Source of the DNA: Cyanobium sp. Aljojuca 7A6
GTDB lineage: Bacteria > Cyanobacteriota > Cyanobacteriia > PCC-6307 > Cyanobiaceae
Assembly (NCBI RefSeq): GCF_024346455.1
Contig: NZ_JAGQCY010000004.1
Location: forward strand, 162,052 to 226,051
Length of the DNA stretch: 64,000 bases
Direction of reading: 5' to 3'
A program made the position numbers and the translations under genes. This document shows positions 26,745-35,664 of this stretch, piece after piece (positions within the stretch are counted from its first letter, which is position 1; each line of letters begins with the position of its first letter). The notes beneath the pieces were generated by a model, which saw only the letters and a list, made by a program, of their open reading frames with translations, was not told the DNA's origin and did not search any database.

Positions 26745-28062
26745 GGGAATCACTGGGATGGTCGAGCCGGCCGGCCGCCGCCAGCAAGGCCGCTTCCGCC
26801 GCCCCATCGCTTGCGCCGCTGGAATGGGGCCACTCGCTGCCGGCGCTGTGGTGGCAGAAGCGCTGCCCCAGCAGTCGGCGCAGATCCTCACCGCGGCGGC
26901 GGCCCAGCCAGCGATCCAGCCGGCCCGCGGGGGGCGGTGATGGTGCCGCAGGACCCGCCGCCAGCGGGCGGAGCGCTATCACCCTCTCGAGCGCCCGCCG
27001 CCAGGCCTCCAGCGAGGCGGCTTCGCTGTAGCGCCCGGCCACCAGGGCGTGGCCAGCCCTGGACAGCCGCTCCAGCAGGGCGCTCTGTCGCAACCGTGCC
27101 AGCTGGGCGGCGGCGGCGGCGACATCGCCGCTGGGGAACAGCAGGGCCGTGGCGTTGTGCTCCAGGGCCCCCTCCAGGCCTGACCCCACATAACGGCTGC
27201 TCACCACCGCCATGCCGCTGGCCATGGCCTGCCAGGCCACGATCGGGCCTGTCTCCCAGGCCGAGGTGATCACCAGGGCATGGTGATGTCCATAGATTTC
27301 TTTGGCCAGTCGGGGCTGGTCGACGTGGCCAAGGAATCGCACCCTGCCCGCCCCGATCCAGGGCGTCAGGGATCGCTCCAGAGCCGGGCGCTCCACACCA
27401 TCGCCGGCAATGGTGAGGTGCAGATTGATGCCCAGGGCCTCGAGGGCTGTCAGCAGCGGCGGCAGATCGTGCACCCGTTTCTGGGCCTGCTCCAGCCGGC
27501 CCACCCAGGCCAGTTTCAAAGTGGCGGCCGGATCGCCGTCGGGGGCCTGCCAGGGCGGCACCGGCACGCCATAGGGGGCATAGAGCACCCTGTCGGGATC
27601 CATCCCGCCCAGCTCGCTCGCCAGCCGGCAGGCCAGCCGATTGGTGGCGATCACGGCATCGATGCCATCCCTGTGGCGCCCTAGATCGTCGAAATAGGCC
27701 GCCTGCAGCGCATGCAGGGTCATCACCACCCGCCCATCAAACTGCCCCTGACGGCGGGCCCGCTGGGCCGCGGGGTAGAGATCGACCAGGTTGACGCCGA
27801 GCACAAGCTGGGGATTGAGCCCTCCCAGCAGGTTGGCGATGGCACGAATCCTGCCTTCGGCGCTGCCGCTGGGGTTGGCGAGCGGTTGGGCCGAAAGCGC
27901 CGGATAGGCCTGGTCGTAGGGGCCATGGCGGTGATGGTCGCCATCGGGAACCGCCACCGTCACCGCGTGCCCGCCCGCCCGCAGGCCCGGCACCAGGCTG
28001 GCCAGCCAGTCCTGGACCCCACCGAGCAGATAGGCGGAGGGGGCGAGCACCAGAACCCTCAT
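26737..28062 (-). CDS. glycosyltransferase family 4 protein
   Basis: The start is the ATG giving MRVLVLAPSAYLLGGVQDWL; longer reading into the neighbouring gene gives residues without coding character. The 441-residue GT-B enzyme shows LKLAWVGRLEQAQKRVHDLP and LTIAGDGVERPALE. Its donor-side motif VITSAWETGPIVAWQAMASG has the first acidic residue of EX7E but glutamine at the second. It shares ATGA with the gene before it and overlaps the next by eight bases. Activity is likely, specificity unknown. Confidence 0.83.
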   Translation of the reverse strand: MRVLVLAPSAYLLGGVQDWLASLVPGLRAGGHAVTVAVPDGDHHRHGPYDQAYPALSAQPLANPSGSAEGRIRAIANLLGGLNPQLVLGVNLVDLYPAAQRARRQGQFDGRVVMTLHALQAAYFDDLGRHRDGIDAVIATNRLACRLASELGGMDPDRVLYAPYGVPVPPWQAPDGDPAATLKLAWVGRLEQAQKRVHDLPPLLTALEALGINLHLTIAGDGVERPALERSLTPWIGAGRVRFLGHVDQPRLAKEIYGHHHALVITSAWETGPIVAWQAMASGMAVVSSRYVGSGLEGALEHNATALLFPSGDVAAAAAQLARLRQSALLERLSRAGHALVAGRYSEAASLEAWRRALERVIALRPLAAGPAAPSPPPAGRLDRWLGRRRGEDLRRLLGQRFCHHSAGSEWPHSSGASDGAAEAALLAAAGRLDHPSDSHG

Positions 28063-28943
28063 GGCGTCCGATCCATGTAGACGACCCCGCTCCCGGCCAG
28101 GCCCAGGGTTGGCACGGGCAGGGGTGGCAGGGGAGCGATGGGGCGCACGTTGTGGCCCAGCTGGCGGATGTAGATCCCCTCTGGCGCCGGGCAGCTCTCC
28201 CACTTGCGGAAGAAGCTCTCATGGTTGGCGGAGGTGTACTTGCCCCAGACCCGCGCCGATTGATCATCGAAGGAGGTGGTGACCGGCTGGTCGTTCGCAT
28301 GGTGCAGATAGGGGCAGGCCACGCCTCCGATCTGGACCCCTGCCAGCGAAGCCCGGGCGGTGTAGTCCATGTCCTCGAAGCCGATGCCACTGAAGGTCTG
28401 GTCGAAGGCGCCGATCCGCTGCCAGCAATGGCGACCGATGGCGAAGTGGGACCAGGTGTTGTTGAGCAGGGACAGATCCACCGTTTCCCACGCCATGGTC
28501 TCCGCCCAGCGCCTCAGCCAGGGATCGATGCACAGATCGTCGTTGAGCACCAGGGTGGTGGCCGTCGGGCTGGCTTGGAGCAGTTCATTCCAGAGCTGGC
28601 AGAGCCCCACCACCCGATCGTGCAGCAGGAAGCGTCGATGGGGTGGCTCGCCAGTGGCCAACTCGCGGCAGATCCGTTCCAGATAGCGGCTCTGGCTGGC
28701 CTGATCACCGTGGCCGTTGACGGCCACAAGGATCGGCACCTCCGGAAAGCTGCGGCGAAGGGAGCGGTAGAGGGGTCGGAAGTAGCTCTCGTAGCGGGCC
28801 TCAAAGGTGGTGATCGCGATCGTGACGTGATCACCCAGGGGCCGCCGCGGCGGCAGCAGGGCCCGCGGGATGCGGCGGCGGCTTCCATGCAGGACGGCCC
28901 TGGCGGCAAGGTAAAGGCGCAGGTTGAGGCTGGAGCGGTTCAT
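28059..28943 (-). CDS. glycosyltransferase (GT2-like)
   Basis: The chosen start is the ATG giving MNRSSLNLRLYLAARAVLHG, 22 bases after the upstream stop. This 294-residue protein has VTIAITTFEARYESYFRPLY as its first strand, a TLVLNDDLCIDPWL motif near residue 145 as the donor/metal site, and GIGFEDMDYTARASLAG in the place of the catalytic acid region. This fits a divergent GT-A enzyme. It overlaps the next gene by four bases. Confidence 0.75.
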   Translation of the reverse strand: MNRSSLNLRLYLAARAVLHGSRRRIPRALLPPRRPLGDHVTIAITTFEARYESYFRPLYRSLRRSFPEVPILVAVNGHGDQASQSRYLERICRELATGEPPHRRFLLHDRVVGLCQLWNELLQASPTATTLVLNDDLCIDPWLRRWAETMAWETVDLSLLNNTWSHFAIGRHCWQRIGAFDQTFSGIGFEDMDYTARASLAGVQIGGVACPYLHHANDQPVTTSFDDQSARVWGKYTSANHESFFRKWESCPAPEGIYIRQLGHNVRPIAPLPPLPVPTLGLAGSGVVYMDRTP

Positions 28944-28965
28944 GGCGTTGGTGGTGGCTCCCGTC

Positions 28966-30087
28966 TCAGGGGCGCCCGAGGGTGCCGATGGCCTCCACGA
29001 GCGCGCGGTAGCGCTCCTGGGGGCGGATGTGATCGCGGAAGCAGCGGGCGCAGTCCTCCCGCCGGGCGTCCAGGTCGGCCCCCAGATGGTGGGCCGCCGC
29101 CAGGAAGCCGGCGCCATCGTCCACCATCACGCCACAGCCGAAGTCCTCGACGAACTGAAAACTGGCCTGGCGGCTGCAGATCACCGGCACCCCCATGGCC
29201 AGGTACATGCACAGCCGATTCGAGCTGATCCCCATGGCCTGGAACTGGGGCGCCGGATTGGTGTAGACGGCCAGGCCGATGTCATAGCCGACGGCCGATC
29301 GCCAGGCCTCCTGCCACGACAGCCGCTCGGTCTCGATGTGGAGCCGGCCACCCAGACTCAGCCGCCGCAGCAGGTAGAGAGCCAGGGGATCCACCCCCAG
29401 GGGTTGGATCACGGCGCAGAGAGAGGGGTCCTCGTGGAGGGCGTCGAGCAGCCAGTCGGCGCCGGCGGTGAGGTTGAAGCCCCCGGAAATGGCCAGGGTC
29501 AGGGCGTCGGGCCCGATCCCCCAGCTCTGGCGCAGCCGCTGCCGCAGGGCCGGATCCCGCTCCGGCGGGTGGCGGAAGCAGCCCGGGTAGACCAGCACCG
29601 GCTGGGCCGGCGGCAGGCTGGCGTACTCCCGCACCAGCGGAACCCGGTGGCTGTCGTTGACGATCGTGAAGCGCGCCCGCCGGTAGGCGTCCAGGCAGAA
29701 CTGTTTCCAGCGTTTCGAGCGGGGACCCCGGTAGCTGCCGGCGCGGATCTCATCCCCCAGCACGAAGCAGGGGCGGCGGTGCAGACGGGCCAGGAGGCCC
29801 ACCACAGCGATCGGATCCTCCGTGGTGCCCGAAAAGCAGCTGTAGCGGCGCCAGCGAGGGCGCCAGGACTGAGCGAGCAGCCAGCGCATTGCGTAGGACA
29901 CCGGGTGGGTGGTGACCCTCTCCCCGTAGGGAGCCGTGCTGCCACAGGGCCCGGGGGCGTAGACGTGGACGTCAAAGCCGTTCTCCAGCAGGGCCGAGAT
30001 GATCGCCTCATTGGGCGGCGAATGCAGCAGTTCCGGCACCAGCAGGAAGTGGGCGGCGATCGGCCGTGGTGGCGAGGGACCGGTCAT
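28966..30087 (-). CDS. GT-B-type glycosyltransferase, divergent
   Basis: The start is set at the ATG giving MTGPSPPRPIAAHFLLVPEL; upstream residues overlap the preceding gene and are shadow reading. The 373-residue protein has two-domain GT-B architecture: an N-terminal half with HSPPNEAIISALLENGFDVH, and a C-terminal half with LTLAISGGFNLTAGADWLLD and SSNRLCMYLAMGVPVICSRQ followed by VEDFGCGVMVDD, matching the nucleotide-binding end of GT4-like proteins. It sits between two GT2-type genes with gaps of 16 and 22 bases. Confidence 0.72.
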   Translation of the reverse strand: MTGPSPPRPIAAHFLLVPELLHSPPNEAIISALLENGFDVHVYAPGPCGSTAPYGERVTTHPVSYAMRWLLAQSWRPRWRRYSCFSGTTEDPIAVVGLLARLHRRPCFVLGDEIRAGSYRGPRSKRWKQFCLDAYRRARFTIVNDSHRVPLVREYASLPPAQPVLVYPGCFRHPPERDPALRQRLRQSWGIGPDALTLAISGGFNLTAGADWLLDALHEDPSLCAVIQPLGVDPLALYLLRRLSLGGRLHIETERLSWQEAWRSAVGYDIGLAVYTNPAPQFQAMGISSNRLCMYLAMGVPVICSRQASFQFVEDFGCGVMVDDGAGFLAAAHHLGADLDARREDCARCFRDHIRPQERYRALVEAIGTLGRP

Positions 30088-30103
30088 GGAGGAAGGGATG
30101 GGG

Positions 30104-30988
30104 CTAGAGCGCTTTGGGGGTGCGGGTGGTGCTGAGGTCGGTCGGCAACTCCAGCCTGCCGGCGACGTAGTCCTCCAGCAGGCGCTGGGTGTAGGAGCGG
30201 ATGAACTCCACAGGAAAATCCTTGCGGCCTGGGACTGGTGCCGATTCGCTCTTTTCCCGGGCGGCGATTCGGTCGTACCAGTTGTGGTAGTGGGTGATTG
30301 TGCCGTCGAGGCCGTAGAAGTTACCCAGGCCGTAGCGCAGATAGGCCAGCTCGTCGCTCCAGACCGCCGGAGGCGATGGCGGCGTGAACAGCGGTTCGCC
30401 GGCCCGGTTGGAGACGTAGACGTCCATGGGCACCCAGTCCAGCTGCTGCCGGTGCAGCTCCTGCGGCAGGTGGTGGGTGATGTGGGGGCCGTGGAAGTCG
30501 ACCTCAATCCGCGGTCGCGGCCAGCGTCCCTTGCGTCTCCAGTGGAGACGCCGGCATCGGCGGAACCGCTGCGTGTGCATCAGCAGGAAGGAGCTCTCCG
30601 GCATGCCGGCACCGAAGGGGCGAGTCAGCGGTCCGCAGCCGATGTCCTGTGGCGACACCAGCGCCACCCCGTCGGTAAGCCGGGATCGGCAAAGGTTGAA
30701 CCATTGCGGTGACAGCAGGATCACATCCGCATGCAGCAGCAGGGTGTAGGGGGAGCGGGATCGGCGCAGCAGGGCATTGAGCGCGTCCGGCTGGCTGCAG
30801 CGGCGCTGCACCACCTCGGCGCCTCGTTCGCTGGCGATCGCCACGGAGCGGTCGGTGGAGCCGTTGTCCAGCACCCAGATCTCAGTGTCGAGGCCCCGGG
30901 TGGTGGCCTGGAGCGCCTCCAGACAGTGGGGCAGGAACAGCTCGCTGTTCCAGCTGGTGATGCCGACGAACAGTTCGGGTGTGGTCAT
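30104..30988 (-). CDS. glycosyltransferase family 2 protein
   Basis: The start is the ATG giving MTTPELFVGITSWNSELFLP, which overlaps the upstream stop by four bases. This 294-residue GT-A enzyme resembles the rhamnosyltransferase-like WbbL subgroup: EIWVLDNGSTDRSVAIA after the first strand and LLLHADVILLS as the donor site. The C-terminal third (DELAYLRYGLGNFYGLDGTI) is specific to this protein. Donor not assignable. Confidence 0.82.
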   Translation of the reverse strand: MTTPELFVGITSWNSELFLPHCLEALQATTRGLDTEIWVLDNGSTDRSVAIASERGAEVVQRRCSQPDALNALLRRSRSPYTLLLHADVILLSPQWFNLCRSRLTDGVALVSPQDIGCGPLTRPFGAGMPESSFLLMHTQRFRRCRRLHWRRKGRWPRPRIEVDFHGPHITHHLPQELHRQQLDWVPMDVYVSNRAGEPLFTPPSPPAVWSDELAYLRYGLGNFYGLDGTITHYHNWYDRIAAREKSESAPVPGRKDFPVEFIRSYTQRLLEDYVAGRLELPTDLSTTRTPKAL

Positions 30989-31896
30989 GGTCTGGGGAGG
31001 AGCCGCAGCCGCTTCAACAGCCGCACCGGCAGCTGACGTTCCAGGGTCTGGAGGCGTTCGTCGAGGGCGGATTTCTCCTTCAGCAGCCGGTGCACCAGCC
31101 GCTCCAGCGGTTCGCTGGCACCATAACGGGCATAGATGGTGGCCAGTTCGGACGGAAAGCGTTCCCCCTGGCGCCGGGTCTTCACGGTGGCGTAGTAGCG
31201 CATCGCCCCCAGTTTCTCCTGGGTGACGATGCCGGAGCAGCGCTGCGAGAAGCGCCACCAGAGGTCGTAGTCCATCAGCAGGCTGAGGGACTCGTCCACC
31301 CGGCCCCCGGCCTCCTGCCAGAGGGAGGCGCTCCAGAAGCAGCTCTGCTGCAGCAGAAAGCAGTCGTTTTCGATGGCCAGCAGGGTCTGCTCCGATCCCT
31401 CCCGGGCGGGCACATGGCGCAGAAACTGCTGATCAGCACTGATGATGTCGCCGCTGCCGATCACCCAGCGGCCGCTGGAGTCGGCGGCGAAACAGCCCAG
31501 CACAGTGCGGAAGGCTCCGGGCAGGTAAATGTCGTCGGAGTTGAGCCAGGCGAGGATCGAGCCGCTGGACTGGCGGAATCCTTTGTTGATCGCGTCTGAC
31601 TGGCCCTTGTCGGGCTCGCGGATCAGCACCCGGATCCAGGGCCGGTAGCGCTCCAGCACCGCCGGGGTCTCGTCGGTGCTGCCCCCGTCCACCACGATGA
31701 TTTCGACGTTGTCGTAGCCCTGCCAGAGGATCGAGAGCAGGGTGTCCTCGATGAAGGGGCCCTGGTTGAGGGTGGGGATGACGATGGAGAACAACGGCCG
31801 TGATGGATCGGCGTTGAAGCGTTCCGGCATGGCGATCGCCTCTCCCTCGGGCCAGCCGTAGAGGCGGTGGGAGCTTGGCAGGGGCACTTCAACCAC
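30985..31896 (-). CDS. glycosyltransferase family 2 protein
   Basis: Motifs of a GT-A enzyme are clear: FSIVIPTLNQGPFIEDTLLS, IIVVDGGSTDETPAVLERY and LAWLNSDDIYLPGAF (DxD-type site). Two starts are possible. The GTG at 31896 overlaps the previous gene by eight bases and keeps a plausible segment (LPSSHRLYGWPEGEAIA); the ATG at 31830 gives MPERFNADPSRP. I prefer the GTG because coupling is the rule in this cluster. The C-terminus is a basic coiled stretch (LLKEKSALDERLQTLERQL). Confidence 0.82.
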   Translation of the reverse strand: MVEVPLPSSHRLYGWPEGEAIAMPERFNADPSRPLFSIVIPTLNQGPFIEDTLLSILWQGYDNVEIIVVDGGSTDETPAVLERYRPWIRVLIREPDKGQSDAINKGFRQSSGSILAWLNSDDIYLPGAFRTVLGCFAADSSGRWVIGSGDIISADQQFLRHVPAREGSEQTLLAIENDCFLLQQSCFWSASLWQEAGGRVDESLSLLMDYDLWWRFSQRCSGIVTQEKLGAMRYYATVKTRRQGERFPSELATIYARYGASEPLERLVHRLLKEKSALDERLQTLERQLPVRLLKRLRLLPRP

Positions 31897-33094
31897 AGTG
31901 GGCTCCGGCCGCCACGGCCCGTTGCATTGACGCCAGCAGCTGGGGCGCCACGTCGTCGATGCTGGACTCCCGCAGCACCCTGGCCCGGCTGCGTTCGCCC
32001 AGGCGTCGGCGCGTTTCTTGGTCGTTGCTGAGCCGAAGCAGGGCCGCGGCAAAGGCCTCCAGGTCGAGATAGGGGACGGCGATGCCGCAGCCATCGGCGA
32101 CAAACTCCACCATGCCGCCACCCCCCTCGAAGCAGACCGTGGGCACCGACGAGGCGGCGGCCTCCAGCGCCACCAAAGGGTAGGGATCTTCCCGCGACAG
32201 CAGTCCGTGGACGGCATAACGCCGGATCACGGCGATGCCGGAGGGCATCGGCGGCAGCAGCAGAGCGCGGTGCTCCAGGCCCAGCAGCTGCAGGTCACGC
32301 CGGGCCAGGATCACTGACTCCTGCTGGGGGGAGGCCCCGAGCCACACGGCCAGGAAGGGCTGGCCGGCAAAGATCCGTTCGCATTCCCGCACCAACAGGG
32401 GGAAGAGGTCGAACCCCTTGCGGGGAATGGCCTGGCCCGCAAAGCCGAACACGAAGCTGCCCGCAGCCAGGGCTGTCTCCAGAGGCTGCAGGAGCGATTC
32501 CTGCCCGACGAGCTCTCCGCCCTCGGGGTGGCCGTCGCCGGGAGGCGAGAGGTGAAGGAAGCCTGGAATCACCGAGCAGCGATCCAGGGGCAGACCGTGA
32601 TGGAGGTGCAGGGATTGTCTGACCCTTGCGGCGCAGGCCACCACCTCGGTGGAGAGGGCCAGCTGGCGGGCCACAGCCTCCGGGGTGCTCATGGTCGCAA
32701 GCGTGGTTTCGAGTTCATGGACGTGGCTGAGGCAAGCCGGTCGCGCAGAGTCGGCGCTGAGGCCCTTCAGGTGCTGGCCCAGCACCAGGGTGTTCAGGTA
32801 AATCAGGTCGGGGCTGTGACGCTTCACCGCTGCCTCCAGCAGGCCGGCGGGACTGCTGGCTTGCCCCCTGCCCAACCGGGTCGTAAGTCGCTTGAGAAGG
32901 GGTTGGAAGAGGGGCCGACTCCAGGTCTCGGTAGGCGCCAGGGCTTCGAACTCGGGCCTCAGAGGCCCATCGCTGAGCAGCACGACGGCCGGATCGATCC
33001 CGCACTCGTGTTCCATCAGCCAGCGCAACAGCCACAGCAGCAGCAGGGGGGCCCCGCTGCGGGTGGCCATGTGGGAGACGAACAGGACCCTCAT
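31889..33094 (-). CDS. glycosyltransferase family 4 protein
   Basis: This 401-residue GT-B enzyme begins MRVLFVSHMATRSGAPLLLL, the serine/glycine loop of GT4 proteins that act on polysaccharides. The second domain has FVFGFAGQAIPRKGFDLFPL. The motif SREDPYPLVALEAAASSVPT carries the retaining EX7E-type pattern with aspartate leading, followed by VCFEGGGGMVEFV. It overlaps the neighbouring asparagine-synthase-like gene by four bases. Confidence 0.85.
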   Translation of the reverse strand: MRVLFVSHMATRSGAPLLLLWLLRWLMEHECGIDPAVVLLSDGPLRPEFEALAPTETWSRPLFQPLLKRLTTRLGRGQASSPAGLLEAAVKRHSPDLIYLNTLVLGQHLKGLSADSARPACLSHVHELETTLATMSTPEAVARQLALSTEVVACAARVRQSLHLHHGLPLDRCSVIPGFLHLSPPGDGHPEGGELVGQESLLQPLETALAAGSFVFGFAGQAIPRKGFDLFPLLVRECERIFAGQPFLAVWLGASPQQESVILARRDLQLLGLEHRALLLPPMPSGIAVIRRYAVHGLLSREDPYPLVALEAAASSVPTVCFEGGGGMVEFVADGCGIAVPYLDLEAFAAALLRLSNDQETRRRLGERSRARVLRESSIDDVAPQLLASMQRAVAAGAHCG

Positions 33095-34641
33095 GGGGCG
33101 ATCACCTGCTTCCAGTAGATCAGGGTCAGCAGGAAAGCCAGGGTTCGGGTCCTGTCGGTGCCTTGGCGATGGGCGTCGAGAACGCGGCCAAGCAACTCCG
33201 GATCGACCAGATCCTCGATCAGCCCGCCGTGCTCGAGCAGGAAGGCATGCATGCGGGGGTCGCGGTACCAGTCGGCGCTGAGGTCGTAGCTCACGTAGCG
33301 GGACCGCCTCACGGGAGGTGTCCAGTAGAAGGGCGGGGCCTTGGGCAGCATGCGGCCCTTATCGAAACCGTTCTCCTCAGGAAACGAAAGCAGCTCCGGG
33401 CAGTTGCGGACGATGGCATGGCGGTGCCAATTGGAGCCCAGCTTCCAACCATCGGGAAGATTCCAGATCGTCTCGATCCAGCGGCGATCGTGGAAGGGGG
33501 ATCGCCAGGCGCTGGAGGCCCGGTACATACGGATGCCATTGGCGTAGAAATTGGGTACCCGTTGCTCGAAGTAGTAGCGGGTGAGGCCATCGAGGAATTT
33601 CCCGCGGCAGAAGCCGGCGAGCTTGTCGGCCCGGCGACCTCGGCCCTCAGCCACCAGCTCAGCCGCCAGCGGTGGGGCCAGATGTCGCAGTTCCTCGGGC
33701 GAGAAGCTGGGGTGTCGCTCGAGTTTCATCCGCCAGAACTGGCCCAGGGCGGCTTCGGGGGCCAGAGACGCCATGCGGCCCAGCCAGCCACGGTCGAAGT
33801 AATAGGTACGGGCGAATTCCCCCAGGGTGCCAACGAAGAACGTGGCATCGGCGGGAATCTTGGCCTTCAGGGGATAGAGGAAGGTGTGCCAGTGGCAGGC
33901 GGTCTTGGTGCCATTGGTAAGGCTGGAGATGCTGGGCCCGTGGGCGAAGAATTCCTCCAGGTCCAGGTTGATCAGCTGATGGGGCAGATCGAAGCGCCGG
34001 GCGATGTGGCGGGCCACCTTTACGTCGGTGGCCTCCTCCCGTCCCATGGTGATCAGATGGGGGCGCAGCCCCTGGTGCAACATTGACGCCAGGATCACCC
34101 TCGAATCGAATCCGCCCGAAAGGGACAGGTAGGGGTTGTCCCCAGCCAGCCGAAGCACGGAGGCATTGAGCGCCTCAACGGCGGCGTCCGGGTCAGCGGG
34201 GGCCGCCGGGATCCTGTCAAGGACCGACTCGGAGCGCAGCGCCACGCGGCCGTCGGTGAAGTGCAGGATGCTGCCCGGCGGGACCCGATGGATCTCGGGG
34301 TGAAGCGTCTGGTTGTCGGTCAGGTTCTCCAGCTGGCAGAGATCACCCAGGGCCTGCCAGTTCCAGCGCCACTCCAGGCCGCTGCGACGCTGGATCTCCG
34401 CGACCAGGTCGCCATGGAAGAGGCGGCCGTTGTGCTCGGCGTAGTAGTAGTGCGTGGCTCCAACGGGTGAAGTGACTACCGTCACGTCCCCAGCATCGGT
34501 CTCGATCACCAGGGTGTACTCCCCTTCCCTGTTTGCCAGTGCTTGGCTTCCCTGGCGCAGGAAGCGTCCCAGCAGGTCTGCCTCCGTGCTGTCGCAATAG
34601 CCGATGCAGGTGAGTCGGTGGTCGCCGAGCTGGATGGTCAT
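33091..34641 (-). CDS. asparagine-synthase-like protein lacking the glutaminase nucleophile
   Basis: The start is the ATG giving MTIQLGDHRLTCIGYC, which overlaps the GT8 stop by four bases. The 516-residue protein has an N-terminal domain related to the Ntn glutaminase fold (EGEYTLVIETDAGDVTVVTS, RLFHGDLVAEI), but there is no cysteine at position 2 and no RGPD loop, so glutamine hydrolysis is unlikely. The synthetase domain is well kept, with the PP-loop YLSLSGGFDSRV near residue 175 and ENGFDKGRMLPKAPP. It may use free ammonia or join an amine to an activated carboxylate, as beta-lactam-synthetase-type relatives do (inference). Its position among glycosyltransferases suggests a glycan or glycolipid substrate. 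Confidence 0.75.
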   Translation of the reverse strand: MTIQLGDHRLTCIGYCDSTEADLLGRFLRQGSQALANREGEYTLVIETDAGDVTVVTSPVGATHYYYAEHNGRLFHGDLVAEIQRRSGLEWRWNWQALGDLCQLENLTDNQTLHPEIHRVPPGSILHFTDGRVALRSESVLDRIPAAPADPDAAVEALNASVLRLAGDNPYLSLSGGFDSRVILASMLHQGLRPHLITMGREEATDVKVARHIARRFDLPHQLINLDLEEFFAHGPSISSLTNGTKTACHWHTFLYPLKAKIPADATFFVGTLGEFARTYYFDRGWLGRMASLAPEAALGQFWRMKLERHPSFSPEELRHLAPPLAAELVAEGRGRRADKLAGFCRGKFLDGLTRYYFEQRVPNFYANGIRMYRASSAWRSPFHDRRWIETIWNLPDGWKLGSNWHRHAIVRNCPELLSFPEENGFDKGRMLPKAPPFYWTPPVRRSRYVSYDLSADWYRDPRMHAFLLEHGGLIEDLVDPELLGRVLDAHRQGTDRTRTLAFLLTLIYWKQVIAP

Positions 34642-35567
34642 GGGTTCCTGGGCTTCTGCTTGCCGAGCATCCGCTTGCCCGCACTCTTGATCCGGAAGCG
34701 CAACGTCCCGAGGCGATCGCCAAGGGACGCGCTGGGGGCCCCCTCCAGGGGGAGGTTTGACCAGGGGGTCTGCTGGCGAATCTCCAGGTAGCGCTGGCGC
34801 CAGGGATGGGTGCAGCGATGGTGCCAAGGCTTGGCCACACCTGATCCCGCGAAGTGGATCACAGCGGGGTTGGCCCGTGTGGCCTCAGCTTGCCGGCCCA
34901 GGGGGGTGGTGCTATCGCCGTATTCGGCATGCATCCAGAGATGGGGGAGGGCGTTGAAGCGCCAGTCAAGGGGCAGCCAGCGGGATTCAAGCAGGGAATT
35001 GAGTACGTCCTGGTCCCAGTGTTTGATGCGCTCGGGATGGCAGCGGGCGAACTCCAGTCCCGTGGCCAGGATGTTCTCCCTGCGCCAGCGGCACAGGTCG
35101 ATCAGCATGGCGCCCGCATTGAACACCAGGGAACCTTCAGCCAGGCCGAGGCGGTTGCGGTCGAGCTCCTGGTTATGTTCCTCCACCGCACCGATGCTGT
35201 TGTGATCGAGAGCCGACTCCCAGAGATCACGGATCGAGTCAACCACGATCAGGTCGGAATCCAGATAAAGAACCTTTTCCACTGCATGGGGTAGAGCCGC
35301 TGGCAGCAACAGCCGGAAGTAGGTGGCCAGGGTGATGTGGCCGAAAACTGGAAAGCCCGAAAGCATCTCCTCATCCAGTTGAATGAAGGAGACCGAAGGC
35401 AGAAATTCCCCAAGGTAGGCCGCTAATCGGGCACGTTCACCGGTATCAATGACACCGTGGAGAATGTAGACGCTGATGGATTCAGTCGGATTGGAAAGCT
35501 GGAGAGACTTCAGCATCACGGCGCAGTGCCGGATGTAGTTGTTGTCGATCGTGCAGGCAATGATCAT
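34638..35567 (-). CDS. glycosyltransferase family 8 protein (LgtC-like)
   Basis: This 309-residue retaining GT-A enzyme starts with MIIACTIDNNYIRHCAVMLK and has the hallmark LYLDSDLIVVD (DxD) near residue 100. The region LVFNAGAMLIDLCRWR matches the FNAGvmliN signature of GT8, and DQDVLNSLLESRW the catalytic-side DQD. GT8 enzymes such as LgtC transfer galactose or glucose to lipopolysaccharide. It is the first gene of the tightly packed minus-strand run and follows the ABC exporter after 97 bases that hold an inverted repeat. Confidence 0.9.
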   Translation of the reverse strand: MIIACTIDNNYIRHCAVMLKSLQLSNPTESISVYILHGVIDTGERARLAAYLGEFLPSVSFIQLDEEMLSGFPVFGHITLATYFRLLLPAALPHAVEKVLYLDSDLIVVDSIRDLWESALDHNSIGAVEEHNQELDRNRLGLAEGSLVFNAGAMLIDLCRWRRENILATGLEFARCHPERIKHWDQDVLNSLLESRWLPLDWRFNALPHLWMHAEYGDSTTPLGRQAEATRANPAVIHFAGSGVAKPWHHRCTHPWRQRYLEIRQQTPWSNLPLEGAPSASLGDRLGTLRFRIKSAGKRMLGKQKPRNP

Positions 35568-35602
35568 CTTTTATAACCCACCATGTTGGGCGTCGATCTG
35601 AT

Positions 35603-35636
35603 CCACGATCGTCCCGTGGGATGGTCGCGATCGTGG
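35603..35636. repeat. 9-bp perfect inverted repeat between ABC exporter and GT8 genes
   Basis: The arms CCACGATCG (35603-35611) and CGATCGTGG (35628-35636) are exact inverse complements with a 16-base spacer that itself contains a TCCC/GGGA pair. It lies in the 97-base gap between two minus-strand genes. No T-tract follows on either strand, so it is more likely an operator, attenuator or mRNA-processing hairpin than a complete terminator. Confidence 0.55.
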
Positions 35637-35664
35637 CTCTGCATACTTATCAGAATGAAGTGCA

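Noticed and set aside
31831..34712. GGCGATCGCC sites resembling the HIP1 repeat
   Set aside because: A few copies are expected by chance in DNA this rich in G and C; no over-representation was seen.
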